A stretch of 64,000 nucleotides of DNA, from positions 5,504,001 through 5,568,000 of the forward strand of contig NZ_CP118607.1 in assembly GCF_028898945.1 (NCBI RefSeq), read 5' to 3'. This document shows positions 55,462 to 64,000 of this stretch, in pieces. The notes below the pieces were generated by a model that was given only the letters and a program-made list of their open reading frames with translations, ran no database searches and was not told the DNA's origin. The position numbers and the translations under genes were made by a program. Source of the DNA: Pseudomonas sp. PSKL.D1. Lineage in GTDB: Bacteria; Pseudomonadota; Gammaproteobacteria; Pseudomonadales; Pseudomonadaceae. The first letter of the stretch is position 1; the number at the start of each line of letters is the position of its first letter.

Positions 55462-55901
55462 CATGCCTGCGGATCGAGTTGCAGGCCCGACAGGATCACC
55501 TGCAACGGCTCCGGCAGGGGCACCGGCCGGCCACTCTCACGCTCTACAAACACCTGCACCACCACGCCTGCGGCACAGGCATCCGTCTCCCCTGGGCGAT
55601 ACAACGCCACGCGGTATTCCACTGTGCTGCCCGCCAGTCGCGTTACTCCCAGGCCCACTTCGAGCACATCCGGGAAGCCTGGCAGTGCGAAGAAATCCGC
55701 TGACGAACTGACCACGAACGCCGCCAGCTCGCCATCACGCAGGTCAAGTTCAGCTTGTTCTACCAGAAAGGCCTGGATAGCGGTTTCGAAAAAGCCGTGC
55801 ACCGTGGCACCGGCGATGTGGCCGTTGTTGTCGTTGTCCTGAGGGCGGGTGAGAACGGGGTGGAAGTGGGAGAAGGCAGTGCGGTTGAGAGGTTCATTCA
55901 T
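55461..55901 (-). CDS. Acyl-CoA thioesterase (4-hydroxybenzoyl-CoA thioesterase/YbgC-like)
   Basis: 146-residue hotdog-fold protein. The N-terminal motif HFHPVLTRPQDNDNNGHI includes the Asp that replaces the YbgC catalytic site (RPQDNDNNGH), followed by VHGFFETAIQAFLVE and later VGLGVTRLAGSTVEYRV. It hydrolyses acyl-CoA thioesters in related proteins; the acyl chain preference cannot be told. The ATG at 55901 gives the normal family length. Upstream in frame is only REP sequence. Confidence 0.85.
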   Translation of the reverse strand: MNEPLNRTAFSHFHPVLTRPQDNDNNGHIAGATVHGFFETAIQAFLVEQAELDLRDGELAAFVVSSSADFFALPGFPDVLEVGLGVTRLAGSTVEYRVALYRPGETDACAAGVVVQVFVERESGRPVPLPEPLQVILSGLQLDPQA

Positions 55902-55977
55902 CGGACTGACTCGTTTTTCGCAAGGGATGCTACCAGTGAAACAGAATTTCCGGTTTTGTACTGCCTGAACCTGCCTC

Positions 55978-56004
55978 ATCGCGGATGAAACCGCTCCTAC
56001 AGGA
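55978..56004 (-). repeat. Single REP copy
   Basis: ATCGCGGATGAAACCGCTCCTACAGG, a variant REP core alone between pckA and the thioesterase gene. Confidence 0.75.
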
Positions 56005-56051
56005 TCGCGTGATGTCTCCGCGATGGGCACAACTCAAAACCATCAGGTACA

Positions 56052-56078
56052 AAAAAGCCGCCCTCTCAGGCGGCTTTC
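56052..56078. terminator. Terminator of pckA
   Basis: Stem AAAGCCGCC / GGCGGCTTT with TCTCA loop, T tracts on both strands, 20 bases after the pckA stop. Confidence 0.85.
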
Positions 56079-56097
56079 TCGTTACGACCGGCTCAGC

Positions 56098-57639
56098 TTA
56101 CAGCTGTGGGCCAGCAGCCTTGATGGCGTCGGACACGTCGAACTTTTTGAAGTTCTCGGTGAACAGCTTGGCCAGGCCTTTGGCAGCTTCGTCGTAGGCA
56201 GCTTGGTCAGCCCAGGTGTTGCGCGGGTTGAGCAGCTCGGTTTCGACGCCCGGCACGGCCTTTGGCACGTCCAGGTTGATGATGTCCAGGTGCTCGGTTT
56301 CGGCACCGATCAGCGCGCCGCTCTGGATGGCAGAGATCACGCCACGGGTGGTCGGGATGCTGAAGCGCTTGCCAACGCCGTAGCCACCGCCAGTCCAGCC
56401 GGTGTTGACCAGGTAAACCTTGGAGCCGAAAGCGTTGATGCGCTTGATCAGCAGCTCGGCGTACTCGCCAGCCGGACGCGGGAAGAACGGTGCGCCGAAG
56501 CAGGTGGAGAAGGTGGACTTGATGCCGCCGCCCGAACCCATTTCGGTGGAGCCGACCAGCGCGGTGTAGCCGGACAGGAAGTGGTAAGCCGCCTGCTCGT
56601 TGTTCAGGATCGAAACCGGAGGCAGAACGCCAGTCAGGTCGCAAGTCAGGAAGATCACAGCGTTAGGCTCGCCGCCCAGGTTCGCTTCGGAACGCTTGGC
56701 AACGTGCTCCAGCGGGTAGGCTGCGCGGCTGTTCTGGGTCAGGCTGACATCGGCGTAGTCGGCGTGCTTGTTGGCGTCGAGAACGACGTTTTCCAGCACG
56801 GCGCCGTGCTTGATGGCTTTCCAGATGACCGGCTCGTTCTTCTCGGACAAGTCGATGCACTTGGCGTAGCAGCCGCCTTCCATGTTGAAGACAACGCCTT
56901 CGCCCCAACCGTGCTCGTCGTCACCGATCAGGTAACGGCTTTCGTCGGCCGACAGGGTGGTCTTGCCGGTGCCGGACAGGCCGAAGAACAGGGTTACGTC
57001 ACCCTCTTCGCCGATGTTGGCAGCGCAGTGCATCGGCAGCACGTCGGCGGCCGGCAGCAGGAAGTTCTGCACCGAGAACATGGCCTTCTTCATTTCACCG
57101 GCGTAACGCATGCCAGCGATCAGCACTTTCTTCTGGGCGAAGTTGATGATCACGCAACCGTCGGAGTTGGTGCCGTCACGCTCAGGCTCGCACACGAAGT
57201 TGGCAACGTTCAGGATCTGCCACTGGTCGCGGCCAGCCGGGTTGAACTGCTCGGGGTTGATGAACAGGCAACGGCCAAACAGGTTCTGCCAGGCGGTCTG
57301 GGTAGTCATCTTGACCGGCAGGTAGTGCTCGGCGGCAGCGCCTACGTGAACGTAGGAAACGAAGTGATCCTGGGCGTTGTTGAACGCCTCGACGCGAGCC
57401 CACAGGGCATCGAACTTGTCGGCCGGGAACTTGCGGTTGATCGGGCCCCAGGCGATGGCGTCCTGGGTGGAAGGTTCTTCGACGATGAAACGGTCAGCCG
57501 GCGAACGGCCAGTACGGTGGCCAGTCTCGACTACCAGTGCGCCAGTATCGGCCAGCACGCCTTCACCGCGTTGCAGCGCTTCTTCAACCAGCTTATCGAC
57601 GCTCAGGTCGGTGTACACGGTGTTGTTGGCTTGCGTCAT
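56098..57639 (-). CDS. pckA: Phosphoenolpyruvate carboxykinase (ATP)
   Basis: Converts oxaloacetate and ATP to phosphoenolpyruvate and CO2, the entry to gluconeogenesis from organic acids. The 513 residues include the kinase-1 P-loop [14 protein letters not shown], the kinase-2 region [18 protein letters not shown], the substrate arginine in [14 protein letters not shown] and the Mn-binding lysine/histidine region [11 protein letters not shown]. The ATG at 57639 has family-normal [14 protein letters not shown] monocistronic arrangement is likely. Confidence 0.97.
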   Translation of the reverse strand: MTQANNTVYTDLSVDKLVEEALQRGEGVLADTGALVVETGHRTGRSPADRFIVEEPSTQDAIAWGPINRKFPADKFDALWARVEAFNNAQDHFVSYVHVGAAAEHYLPVKMTTQTAWQNLFGRCLFINPEQFNPAGRDQWQILNVANFVCEPERDGTNSDGCVIINFAQKKVLIAGMRYAGEMKKAMFSVQNFLLPAADVLPMHCAANIGEEGDVTLFFGLSGTGKTTLSADESRYLIGDDEHGWGEGVVFNMEGGCYAKCIDLSEKNEPVIWKAIKHGAVLENVVLDANKHADYADVSLTQNSRAAYPLEHVAKRSEANLGGEPNAVIFLTCDLTGVLPPVSILNNEQAAYHFLSGYTALVGSTEMGSGGGIKSTFSTCFGAPFFPRPAGEYAELLIKRINAFGSKVYLVNTGWTGGGYGVGKRFSIPTTRGVISAIQSGALIGAETEHLDIINLDVPKAVPGVETELLNPRNTWADQAAYDEAAKGLAKLFTENFKKFDVSDAIKAAGPQL

Positions 57640-57818
57640 GAGATACCCCATCCGGCCCGAGGCCGAGTGCTCCAAACGTTTTGTAGTTGTCTTGGAAAAA
57701 CTACTACAGCGAAAAAAGTGGCCGGATTATGCCAGAAACGCCCAAAAAAAGTAGGCCCCTCCTGTCGTAACCGCGCTTTTGCGCAATTCGACAGGAGATT
57801 CCCCTGAAATTAAACGTT

Positions 57819-58718
57819 TCAGTGGCGAGTTTCTGAGGCCGCGTCAGTGCCACCACCGGCAAACAGTTGTGCAACATCGCTGGCATCAAAGAAATACCGC
57901 TCATTGCAGAACTGGCAATCGATCTCTACCTTGCCGCCGCATTCGTCTACCAGCTGCTTGGCATCGTGCTCGCCCAAACTGACCAGCGCATTGCCGGAAC
58001 GTTCGCGCGAGCAGCTGCATTTGAAGCGCAGTGGCTGGATATCGAACAGGCGCACAGCGTCTTCATGGTAGAGGCGGTGCAGCAGGGTTTCGTTGCCTTC
58101 AGCCCACTCTTCGGTTTTCAGCGTGCTGGCCAGGGCGACTACGTGCTGCCAGCTTTCTTCACGCTCTTCATCGTCGGGCTGACGGTCACGCGGCAACTGT
58201 TGCAACAGCAAACCACGGGCCTTGCCGCCCTGGGCATTGAGCCAGAAACGGGTGTTGAGCTGCTGCGACTGCACGAAGTAGTTGGTGAAACATTCCGACA
58301 GGTTGGCACCGTTGAGGTCAACGGTACCCTGATAGCGCTGGCCCTTGACCGGGTCAATGGTAAGGGTCAGGTGGCCGCCCGGCATCAATTGCTCAAGGGA
58401 GGCGTCGGCCGGGATCTGGTCTGCTTCGTAGCGGGCCATGCCGCGGATTTCACGGTCGCCCGAACACTCCACCATCAGCAGCGGGATCGGCCCCTCGGAA
58501 CGCGCCTGCAGAATCAGCAGGCCATCGAACTTCAGCGCGCCTACCAGCAAGGAGGTTGCGGCCATCAGCTCACCGAGCAGTGTGGCGATCGGCTGCGGGT
58601 AGGGATGACGGGCCAGCACCTCGGCGTAGCTGTCGTCGAGAGACACCCACTCGCCGCGCACATCGCGCTCGTCGAAGATGAAACGTTGGGTGAAATCTGT
58701 ATCTGGCAAGTCGCTCAT
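57819..58718 (-). CDS. hslO: Redox-activated chaperone Hsp33
   Basis: 299-residue heat-shock chaperone that is switched on by disulfide formation. The zinc-binding C-terminus shows both pairs: CSCSRERS (C-X-C) and DCQFCNERY (C-X2-C), preceded by the family core [22 protein letters not shown] and [19 protein letters not shown]. The start at 58718 ([15 protein letters not shown]) is the normal one. It lies next to pckA as in other pseudomonads. Confidence 0.97.
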   Translation of the reverse strand: MSDLPDTDFTQRFIFDERDVRGEWVSLDDSYAEVLARHPYPQPIATLLGELMAATSLLVGALKFDGLLILQARSEGPIPLLMVECSGDREIRGMARYEADQIPADASLEQLMPGGHLTLTIDPVKGQRYQGTVDLNGANLSECFTNYFVQSQQLNTRFWLNAQGGKARGLLLQQLPRDRQPDDEEREESWQHVVALASTLKTEEWAEGNETLLHRLYHEDAVRLFDIQPLRFKCSCSRERSGNALVSLGEHDAKQLVDECGGKVEIDCQFCNERYFFDASDVAQLFAGGGTDAASETRH

Positions 58719-58826
58719 GGTTGTCTGGCTATCTGAAAATGATGACAAAATAATTACCGGGGTTTGAAAGCCCCGTCGCAGAGCGCCCGCGAGGCGCCCA
58801 TTCATTGCTGTAGATCGAGGTATTTT

Positions 58827-59621
58827 ATGGACAATCGACCACTGTTCCAAGCAAGGTGGTCCTGGGGCCCATTGGCAGCCTGCACGCTGCTGCCCGTTGC
58901 CTTACTGTGTTTCTGGTTATGGCCTTTTGGCCAGATCCTGTGCCTGACTTTCGACGAATGGCTGTTTCACAGCCTGAATGCACCGTTGGCTTACAACACC
59001 ACCTGGCGTTACATCTGGACCGTCGGCAGCCTGCGCCCATTTGACATCGTGGTGGGCCTGATCCTGCTGGCCGTGCTCATTCGCGGCGATTTCGTGTTCA
59101 AGGCAAGCCAGGTTCGCCAGGCTTTTTTCGGCTTTTTGGTCACGCTGATCCTATTAGTGGTGATTCGAGCGCTGTTTTCCAAGTGGGTCGATGCAATGGG
59201 TTGGCAGCACGACAGCCCGTCGATGGTGTTCGACAACGTAGTGCACCTTAGCGATTACTACCCACACCTGGAAAAAGCCTGGGAGCTGAAAGACCGGTCC
59301 AGCAACAGTTTCCCGGGGGATCACGCTTCGGTGTTGCTGATCTGGGCGTTGTTCATGAACCTGTTCAGCCGGGGGCTGGTGCAGCGTCTCGTTATCTGGG
59401 GCTTGGCGTTTCTGTTCATGATGCCGCGGCTGGTAGCGGGCGCGCATTGGGGGCAAGACGACTACATCGGCGGGTTGCTGATGGCGGTGTTGGCGCTGGG
59501 GTGGAGTTGCCATACCCCGCTGGTTGCCAAGGGCAGTGCGCTGTTACTGCGGTGGACAGCGCCGCTGTTCGCGATTGCGAGGAAGGTGCCGTTGATCAGG
59601 CACATGACGATAATCCGTTAG
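58827..59621 (+). CDS. PAP2-superfamily membrane phosphatase
   Basis: 264 residues with about six hydrophobic segments and the PAP2 catalytic motifs [13 protein letters not shown] (C2) and [15 protein letters not shown] (C3). The C1 region is [10 protein letters not shown], in which the usual Arg-Pro is not obvious. Members dephosphorylate lipid phosphates such as undecaprenyl diphosphate or phosphatidylglycerophosphate, or move phosphate to lipid A. The exact role is open. The ATG at 58827 has GAGG upstream. Confidence 0.8.
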   Translation: MDNRPLFQARWSWGPLAACTLLPVALLCFWLWPFGQILCLTFDEWLFHSLNAPLAYNTTWRYIWTVGSLRPFDIVVGLILLAVLIRGDFVFKASQVRQAFFGFLVTLILLVVIRALFSKWVDAMGWQHDSPSMVFDNVVHLSDYYPHLEKAWELKDRSSNSFPGDHASVLLIWALFMNLFSRGLVQRLVIWGLAFLFMMPRLVAGAHWGQDDYIGGLLMAVLALGWSCHTPLVAKGSALLLRWTAPLFAIARKVPLIRHMTIIR

Positions 59622-59648
59622 TCGTCTGGGGCTGCGTTGCAGCCCCAA

Positions 59649-60050
59649 TCATTCAAAGCTCCCATGCAACTGGTGAATCTGCCGCCGCTGCTTCTTGTTC
59701 GGTCGCCCATCGGTGGTCACCCCCATCGCCCCTGCCTTGCGCAACTCTGCCGCCTGCTCCCGGCGCCGCAAGCTGTCTTCGGTTTCCGCATACAGTAGCT
59801 GCGCCTCGGGAGCGCCCCGGCGCACCACTGACAGCGCCTTGACCACGACCGTACGTTCATCAAAACCCGTGCGCAGTACAAACTCGTCACCCACCCGCGG
59901 CTCCTTGCCGGGCTTGCAGCGTTCACCACGGCAATGCACCTTGCCACTCTCGATAGCTGCCTTGGCCAGCGCCCGCGTCTTGTAAAAACGCGCAGCCCAC
60001 AGCCATTTGTCCAGGCGAACTTTGTCGTCCTCTTCTGATTTTTGTGCCAT
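59649..60050 (-). CDS. hslR: Ribosome-associated heat-shock protein HslR (Hsp15)
   Basis: 133-residue S4-domain RNA-binding protein that rescues 50S subunits with stuck peptidyl-tRNA. The S4 motif (VRLDKWLWAARFYKTRALAKAAIESGKV) is at about residues 11-40 and a basic C-terminal tail follows (RPNKKQRRQIHQLH). Start at 60050, the ATG that gives MAQKSEEDDKVRLDKW. Confidence 0.95.
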   Translation of the reverse strand: MAQKSEEDDKVRLDKWLWAARFYKTRALAKAAIESGKVHCRGERCKPGKEPRVGDEFVLRTGFDERTVVVKALSVVRRGAPEAQLLYAETEDSLRRREQAAELRKAGAMGVTTDGRPNKKQRRQIHQLHGSFE

Positions 60051-60159
60051 CCCGTTACCTCGAACTCTGTCTTTCATCGAACTGTACTACCGTAACTGAC
60101 GGATGCAAAAAGTCCCCGTCATGCTTACAGTTCACCACCTCATTCGTAGGGTGCGCTTA

Positions 60160-60642
60160 GTGAAGACATTTGACCATCTGACTGTGATCGGCCTGCGTGA
60201 ATGGGTCGCGCTGCCGGACCTCGGTGTGGCAGGCCTGCGGGCCAAAATCGACACCGGCGCCAGCACGTCCAGCCTGCATGCCACCGAGGTGGAACCGTTC
60301 GAGCGCGACGGCCAGCCCTGGGTGCGTTTCACGGCTCACCTGGGGTCGGTCGTACAGTTACGCCATCGCCGCTGCGAAGCGCCGCTGGTGACCATGAAAA
60401 CCATCAAGAGCTCCAACGGCCACGCCCAAACCCGTTATGTCATCCGCACCTCACTGGCCTTGGGCGATGGCGTGTGGGAGGTCGAGTTCACCCTGGCCTG
60501 CCGCAAGAACATGCGCTACCGGCTGCTGCTCGGCTCCAAGGCACTCATTCAGGGCCAGTTGGTGGTCAACCCTGGCCTCAAGTACGTTCAAGACAAACCG
60601 GCCTACCCGGCTACCCTTTCTCCTGTCACAGGTGCTGCATGA
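60160..60642 (+). CDS. rimB: RimB-like retropepsin-type protease
   Basis: 160 residues from a GTG at 60160 ([15 protein letters not shown]), preceded by TAGGGTG. ATG codons at 60103 and 60121 are in frame but add a stretch unlike the family. The core [19 protein letters not shown] has the DTGA motif of aspartic-protease-like folds (ATP-dependent zinc protease family, PF05618). In Pseudomonas, RimB acts with RimK, which adds glutamate tails to ribosomal protein S6, and limits the tail length. It overlaps rimK by four bases. Confidence 0.88.
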   Translation: MKTFDHLTVIGLREWVALPDLGVAGLRAKIDTGASTSSLHATEVEPFERDGQPWVRFTAHLGSVVQLRHRRCEAPLVTMKTIKSSNGHAQTRYVIRTSLALGDGVWEVEFTLACRKNMRYRLLLGSKALIQGQLVVNPGLKYVQDKPAYPATLSPVTGAA

Positions 60643-61544
60643 AGATCGCTGTGCTGTCGCGCAATCCGCGTCTGTATTCCACCCGCCGCCTGGTCGAAGC
60701 CGGGACCCAGCGCGGCCACGAAATGGTGGTGATCGATACCCTGCGGGCGTACATGAACATTGCCAGCCACAAGCCGCAGATCCATTACCGTGGCAAACCG
60801 CTGGAAGGCTTCGATGCGGTAATCCCGCGTATCGGTGCATCGGTGACGTTTTATGGCTGCGCCGTATTACGCCAGTTCGAGATGATGGGCGTTTACCCGC
60901 TCAACGAATCCGTGGCCATTGCCCGCTCACGCGACAAACTGCGCTCGTTACAGTTGCTGTCCCGGCGTGGCATCGGCCTGCCGATTACCGGTTTCGCCCA
61001 CTCGCCGGATGATATTCCCGACCTGATCCAGATGGTCAACGGCGCACCGCTGGTCATCAAGGTGCTCGAAGGCACCCAGGGCATTGGTGTGGTGCTGTGC
61101 GAAACCACCAAGGCCGCCGAATCGGTGATCGAGGCGTTCATGGGCCTGAAGCAGAACATCATGGTTCAGGAGTACATCAAGGAGGCGGGTGGCGCGGATA
61201 TCCGCTGCTTCGTGGTAGGCGACAAGGTGATTGCCTCGATGAAGCGCCAGGCCAAACCGGGCGAATTCCGTTCAAACCTGCACCGTGGCGGAGTGGCCAG
61301 CCTGATCAAGATCACGCCCGAAGAGCGCATGACGGCCATTCGAGCGGCCAAAGTGATGGGCCTGAGCGTGGCGGGTGTGGATATTTTGCGTTCAAACCAT
61401 GGGCCATTGGTGATGGAGGTGAACTCATCGCCGGGGCTGGAGGGTATCGAGGTGACCACCGGCAAGAACGTTGCCGGGATGATCATCGAGCATCTGGAGA
61501 AGAACGGCGGGCCGAATCAGACGCGGACCAAAGGCAAAGGGTAA
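60639..61544 (+). CDS. rimK: Ribosomal protein S6 glutamate ligase RimK
   Basis: ATP-grasp ligase of 301 residues that adds glutamate to the C-terminus of ribosomal protein S6. Family motifs are [55 protein letters not shown] and [14 protein letters not shown] (metal-binding Glu and Asn). It is coupled to rimB and followed by a REP copy and the convergent envZ-ompR pair. Confidence 0.96.
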   Translation: MKIAVLSRNPRLYSTRRLVEAGTQRGHEMVVIDTLRAYMNIASHKPQIHYRGKPLEGFDAVIPRIGASVTFYGCAVLRQFEMMGVYPLNESVAIARSRDKLRSLQLLSRRGIGLPITGFAHSPDDIPDLIQMVNGAPLVIKVLEGTQGIGVVLCETTKAAESVIEAFMGLKQNIMVQEYIKEAGGADIRCFVVGDKVIASMKRQAKPGEFRSNLHRGGVASLIKITPEERMTAIRAAKVMGLSVAGVDILRSNHGPLVMEVNSSPGLEGIEVTTGKNVAGMIIEHLEKNGGPNQTRTKGKG

Positions 61545-61568
61545 TGGTCGCTGGCCGGCCTCACCGCC

Positions 61569-61600
61569 CGTAGGAGCGGCTTTAGCCGCGATGAGGCCGG
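61569..61600 (+). repeat. Single REP copy
   Basis: CGTAGGAGCGGCTTTAGCCGCG between the convergent rimK and envZ genes. Confidence 0.85.
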
Positions 61601-61606
61601 CACAGA

Positions 61607-62920
61607 TCACACCGCATTACGCGGCAACAACAACCCCAAAGGCAACCTCACCCGCGCCTCGATCCCCCCCCCGGATCGATTGCGCAACTCCACATTCCCG
61701 CCATGCTGCGCCGCAATCCGCTTGACGATCGCCAACCCCAACCCGGTGCCCTTGCCACCACGGGCCCGGTCACCACGTATGAACGGGTTGAAAATGGTCT
61801 CAAGCTCCGATTCGTCAATGCCCGTACCCCGGTCCAGCACACTGAGCACCACATAAGGCGCACTCTCGTCACCTGACACGTAGGCCGCTACTTCCACACC
61901 CTTGCCAGCGTGATGCAGAGCGTTGCCAATCAGGTTGCCCAACATGCGCTTGAGCGAAACACGCCGCAGCGGGAACGGCGGAATCGGCTCCAGGCACAGC
62001 CGCACGCGCTCTTCAGGCTGGTTGTAGGGCGCCACCACCTCGCGCACGAGGTCGGCCAGATCCACTTCTTCAATGGGCTCATCGCGCCCATCACGGATGA
62101 AGGCCAGAAACTGGTCGAGGATCGCGTCCATGTCCTCGATATCCCGCACCATGTCATCACTGAGTTCGCTGTCGCTATTCAGCAACGACAGGGACAAACG
62201 CAACCGTGTCAGCGGCGTGCGCAGGTCATGGGAAACCCCTGCCAGCATCAGCTCGCGCTCCTGCCCAGCCTTTTCCACGTCCTCGGCCATCTGGTTGAAA
62301 GCGCGGTACACCTCGGTCATCTCGCTGGGTGTGTCGCTGATCGGCAAACGCACGCTGCGCCCTTGGCCAAGTTGGCGGGCGGCGAACACCAGGCGCTTGA
62401 GCGGCTGGTTGAGTTGGCGCACGAAAATCCAGGCCGATGCGGTGGACAACAGGCCGATGGCCAGGAACCACCCCAGCACGTTCCAGATCTTTTGCCCGCG
62501 CAACGGGTGCGGATAGAGCGGCACCTTCAGCCAGCCAGGGCCCAGGCTCGGTGCATTGACCCACAAGGCGGGCGGCGCGTGGATACGCAGCCGGACTTCG
62601 GTGTCGTCACCCAATTCGGCCTGCATCTGGCGCTGATAAATTTCACTGTAGGGCCAATGCTGCTCGCCTTCGGGCACGCCCGAGCCGGTCACGCGGATAA
62701 GCCCGGCGGCCTCGGCGATTTTTTCGCGGTTGTCTTCATCTGCCGCCCAGTAAGCCCGCAAGGTCAGCGCCACGCCGTGACTGTACTGGCGGTCAACCAG
62801 TACATCTTCGTTCATCAGCAGGTAAACCAGCGTCAGCGCCTTGGAAAACAGGACGACGATCAGCACCAACCACAGCGTGCGGGCAAAGAAGCTTTGCGGG
62901 AACCAGAGCGGTGTTTTCAT
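61607..62920 (-). CDS. envZ: Sensor histidine kinase EnvZ (AmgS)
   Basis: 437 residues. Membrane segments near residues 15-36 and 145-168 flank a periplasmic region of about 110 residues. HAMP follows, then HisKA with phosphoacceptor in MLAGVSHDLRTPLTRLRLS and HATPase with NLIGNALHHA, DRGTGID and KGTGLGLAIV. It belongs to the EnvZ/AmgS group, which in P. aeruginosa responds to envelope stress such as aminoglycoside-mistranslated proteins. It follows ompR by 13 bases. Confidence 0.95.
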   Translation of the reverse strand: MKTPLWFPQSFFARTLWLVLIVVLFSKALTLVYLLMNEDVLVDRQYSHGVALTLRAYWAADEDNREKIAEAAGLIRVTGSGVPEGEQHWPYSEIYQRQMQAELGDDTEVRLRIHAPPALWVNAPSLGPGWLKVPLYPHPLRGQKIWNVLGWFLAIGLLSTASAWIFVRQLNQPLKRLVFAARQLGQGRSVRLPISDTPSEMTEVYRAFNQMAEDVEKAGQERELMLAGVSHDLRTPLTRLRLSLSLLNSDSELSDDMVRDIEDMDAILDQFLAFIRDGRDEPIEEVDLADLVREVVAPYNQPEERVRLCLEPIPPFPLRRVSLKRMLGNLIGNALHHAGKGVEVAAYVSGDESAPYVVLSVLDRGTGIDESELETIFNPFIRGDRARGGKGTGLGLAIVKRIAAQHGGNVELRNRSGGGIEARVRLPLGLLLPRNAV

Positions 62921-62933
62921 TAATGTTTGAACA

Positions 62934-63674
62934 TCACTTGCCAGCGTTGCCGTCTGGTACGAACACGTAGCCCACGCCCCAAACCGTCTGGATATAGCGT
63001 GGTTTGGACGGGTCCGGCTCGATCATGCGGCGCAGGCGCGAAATCTGCACGTCGATAGAGCGTTCCAGAGCGTCCCACTCGCGACCACGGGCCAGGTTCA
63101 TCAGCTTGTCGCGGGTCAGCGGTTCGCGGGCATGCATCACCAGGGCCTTGAGCACGGCGAACTCGCCGGTGGTCAGCATGTGCACTTCATCGCCACGCTT
63201 GAGCTCACGGGTAGCCAGCGACAACTCGTAATCGCCAAATGTGACCGACTCGTCCTCGCTGCCCGGCGCACCCGGCACGGTTGGCGACTGTCGGCGCAGC
63301 ACGGCCTTCACCCGCGCCATCAGCTCGTCCGGGTTGAACGGCTTGCCCAGGTAATCGTCGGCGCCCAGCTCCAGCCCCTTGATACGGCTGAGCTCATCAC
63401 CCTTGGCGGTCAGCATGATGATCGGGATCTGGTTGCTGGACTGACGCAGACGCTTGCACGCGGTCAGGCCGTCTTCGCCAGGCAGCATCAGGTCGAGCAC
63501 CACCAGGTTGAACACCTCGCGTTGCAGCAGGCGGTCCATCTGTTCGGTATTGGGCACCGCGCGGGCGCGGTAGCCCTTGCTGGTGAAGAAACGTTCCAGC
63601 AGGCTGCTCAGCCCCGGGTCGTCATCGACGATGAGAATCTTTTCACCTTCTGCGGTGTTTGCGGTGCCAGTCAT
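62934..63674 (-). CDS. ompR: Response regulator OmpR (AmgR)
   Basis: 246-residue OmpR-family regulator. The receiver has ILIVDDDPGL, phosphoacceptor in LVVLDLMLPGEDGL and YLGKPFNPDE. The winged helix at about 145-240 includes EFAVLKALVMHAREPLTRDKL and SIDVQISRLRRMIEPDPSKPRYIQ. It is the partner of the downstream envZ and is divergent from tex. Confidence 0.96.
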   Translation of the reverse strand: MTGTANTAEGEKILIVDDDPGLSSLLERFFTSKGYRARAVPNTEQMDRLLQREVFNLVVLDLMLPGEDGLTACKRLRQSSNQIPIIMLTAKGDELSRIKGLELGADDYLGKPFNPDELMARVKAVLRRQSPTVPGAPGSEDESVTFGDYELSLATRELKRGDEVHMLTTGEFAVLKALVMHAREPLTRDKLMNLARGREWDALERSIDVQISRLRRMIEPDPSKPRYIQTVWGVGYVFVPDGNAGK

Positions 63675-63820
63675 GAATAACTCCTCTGATTTCGCCGCGC
63701 ATTATGGCGTAGCCATAGCTGCACGTGCCGTGAGCATTGTTAGCAGATTTTTCCCCCGGCGCCACTTCCTTGCCTCGGGCAAGCGGCCTAGGGCCATCAC
63801 CGCAAGCTGTTTTCGATGGG

Positions 63821-63826
63821 TATAAT
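63821..63826 (+). promoter_or_regulatory. Extended -10 box of tex
   Basis: A perfect TATAAT preceded by TGGG, 33 bases before the tex ATG. No good -35 match is visible at 17 bases upstream. Confidence 0.5.
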
Positions 63827-63858
63827 GCGCGGCTTTCAATCCTTGTCAGGTGGTTTAC

Positions 63859-64000
63859 ATGGACAGCATCAACAGCCGTATCGCCGAGGAACTGGGCGTT
63901 CGCCCGCAGCAGGTCGAGGCGGCCGTAGGCCTGTTGGACGAAGGCTCGACCGTGCCCTTCATCGCCCGGTACCGCAAGGAAGTGACCGGCAGCCTGGACG
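63859..64000 (+). CDS. tex: Tex, S1-domain transcription accessory protein (start only)
   Basis: The first 47 codons of Tex ([18 protein letters not shown], then [20 protein letters not shown]), running off the window. CAGGTGG precedes the ATG. The [10 protein letters not shown] motif is diagnostic of the Tex N-terminal domain. Placement next to ompR-envZ is conserved in Pseudomonas. Confidence 0.92.
   Translation, partial: MDSINSRIAEELGVRPQQVEAAVGLLDEGSTVPFIARYRKEVTGSLD

Overview
The window reads as chromosomal DNA of a fluorescent Pseudomonas of the P. putida group. The GC content is high, and gene order follows the Pseudomonas core chromosome: gbdR-sdaB-cbcXWV, hisBHAF, mutY-yggX-tRNA-Phe, rmlC-dctBD, cysQ-nudE-yrfG, fdhD, pckA-hslO-hslR-rimBK-envZ-ompR-tex. 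About fifteen loci also carry the P. putida type of REP palindrome (core GGAGCGG..TT.A.CCGCG). Species assignment is by recognition only; no database was searched.

Layout. 1-3062: an iron-starvation cell-surface signalling unit (ECF sigma factor, FecR-like anti-sigma factor, FecA-like receptor cut by the window edge) with a Fur-box-like site in front. 3157-9597: glycine betaine/choline metabolism (GbdR activator, serine dehydratase, CbcXWV choline ABC importer). 9715-12754: hisB-hisH-DUF2164-hisA-hisF. 12933-18585: OFA-type MFS carrier, then asmA-mutY-yggX. 18676-24521: tRNA-Phe, a hypothetical gene, a GabP-like permease and a polar amino acid ABC importer. 24631-27375: a methyltransferase, a DUF3077/DUF6124 gene pair and a small lipoprotein. 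27473-29287: tRNA-Thr followed by a small accessory patch holding an orphan XRE gene and a HigBA toxin-antitoxin pair. 29418-37998: two further TonB receptors, a two-component system and an OprD-family porin. 38050-39317: an IS110-family insertion sequence sitting inside a REP element. 39501-48520: agmatine deiminase, a three-domain kinase/M23-like/aminotransferase fusion, rmlC, the DctBD sensor-regulator pair and a thioesterase. 48621-64000: housekeeping genes for PAP/nucleotide clean-up, formate dehydrogenase-like oxidoreductase maturation, gluconeogenesis, redox/heat chaperones, ribosome modification (RimBK), the EnvZ/OmpR pair and the start of tex.

Themes. Iron acquisition appears three times, with three receptors and different apparent control logic. 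Nitrogen and carbon scavenging dominates the rest: betaine to serine to pyruvate, GABA, polar amino acids, agmatine and C4-dicarboxylates. Sigma-54-type promoters can be read in front of gbdR and the GabP-like gene, and DctD is a sigma-54 activator.

The most striking element is the IS110-family insertion. Its 256-base non-coding 5' region contains an apparent bridge RNA with two internal loops. All four guide segments can be matched by eye to the element's own ends and to the REP target it occupies. Other structures of interest are a possible small RNA or attenuator in front of the porin, a paired palindromic operator in front of higBA, an inverted repeat that could mask the ribosome binding site of a DUF6124 gene, and a kinase-aminotransferase fusion that may be a two-step catabolic enzyme.
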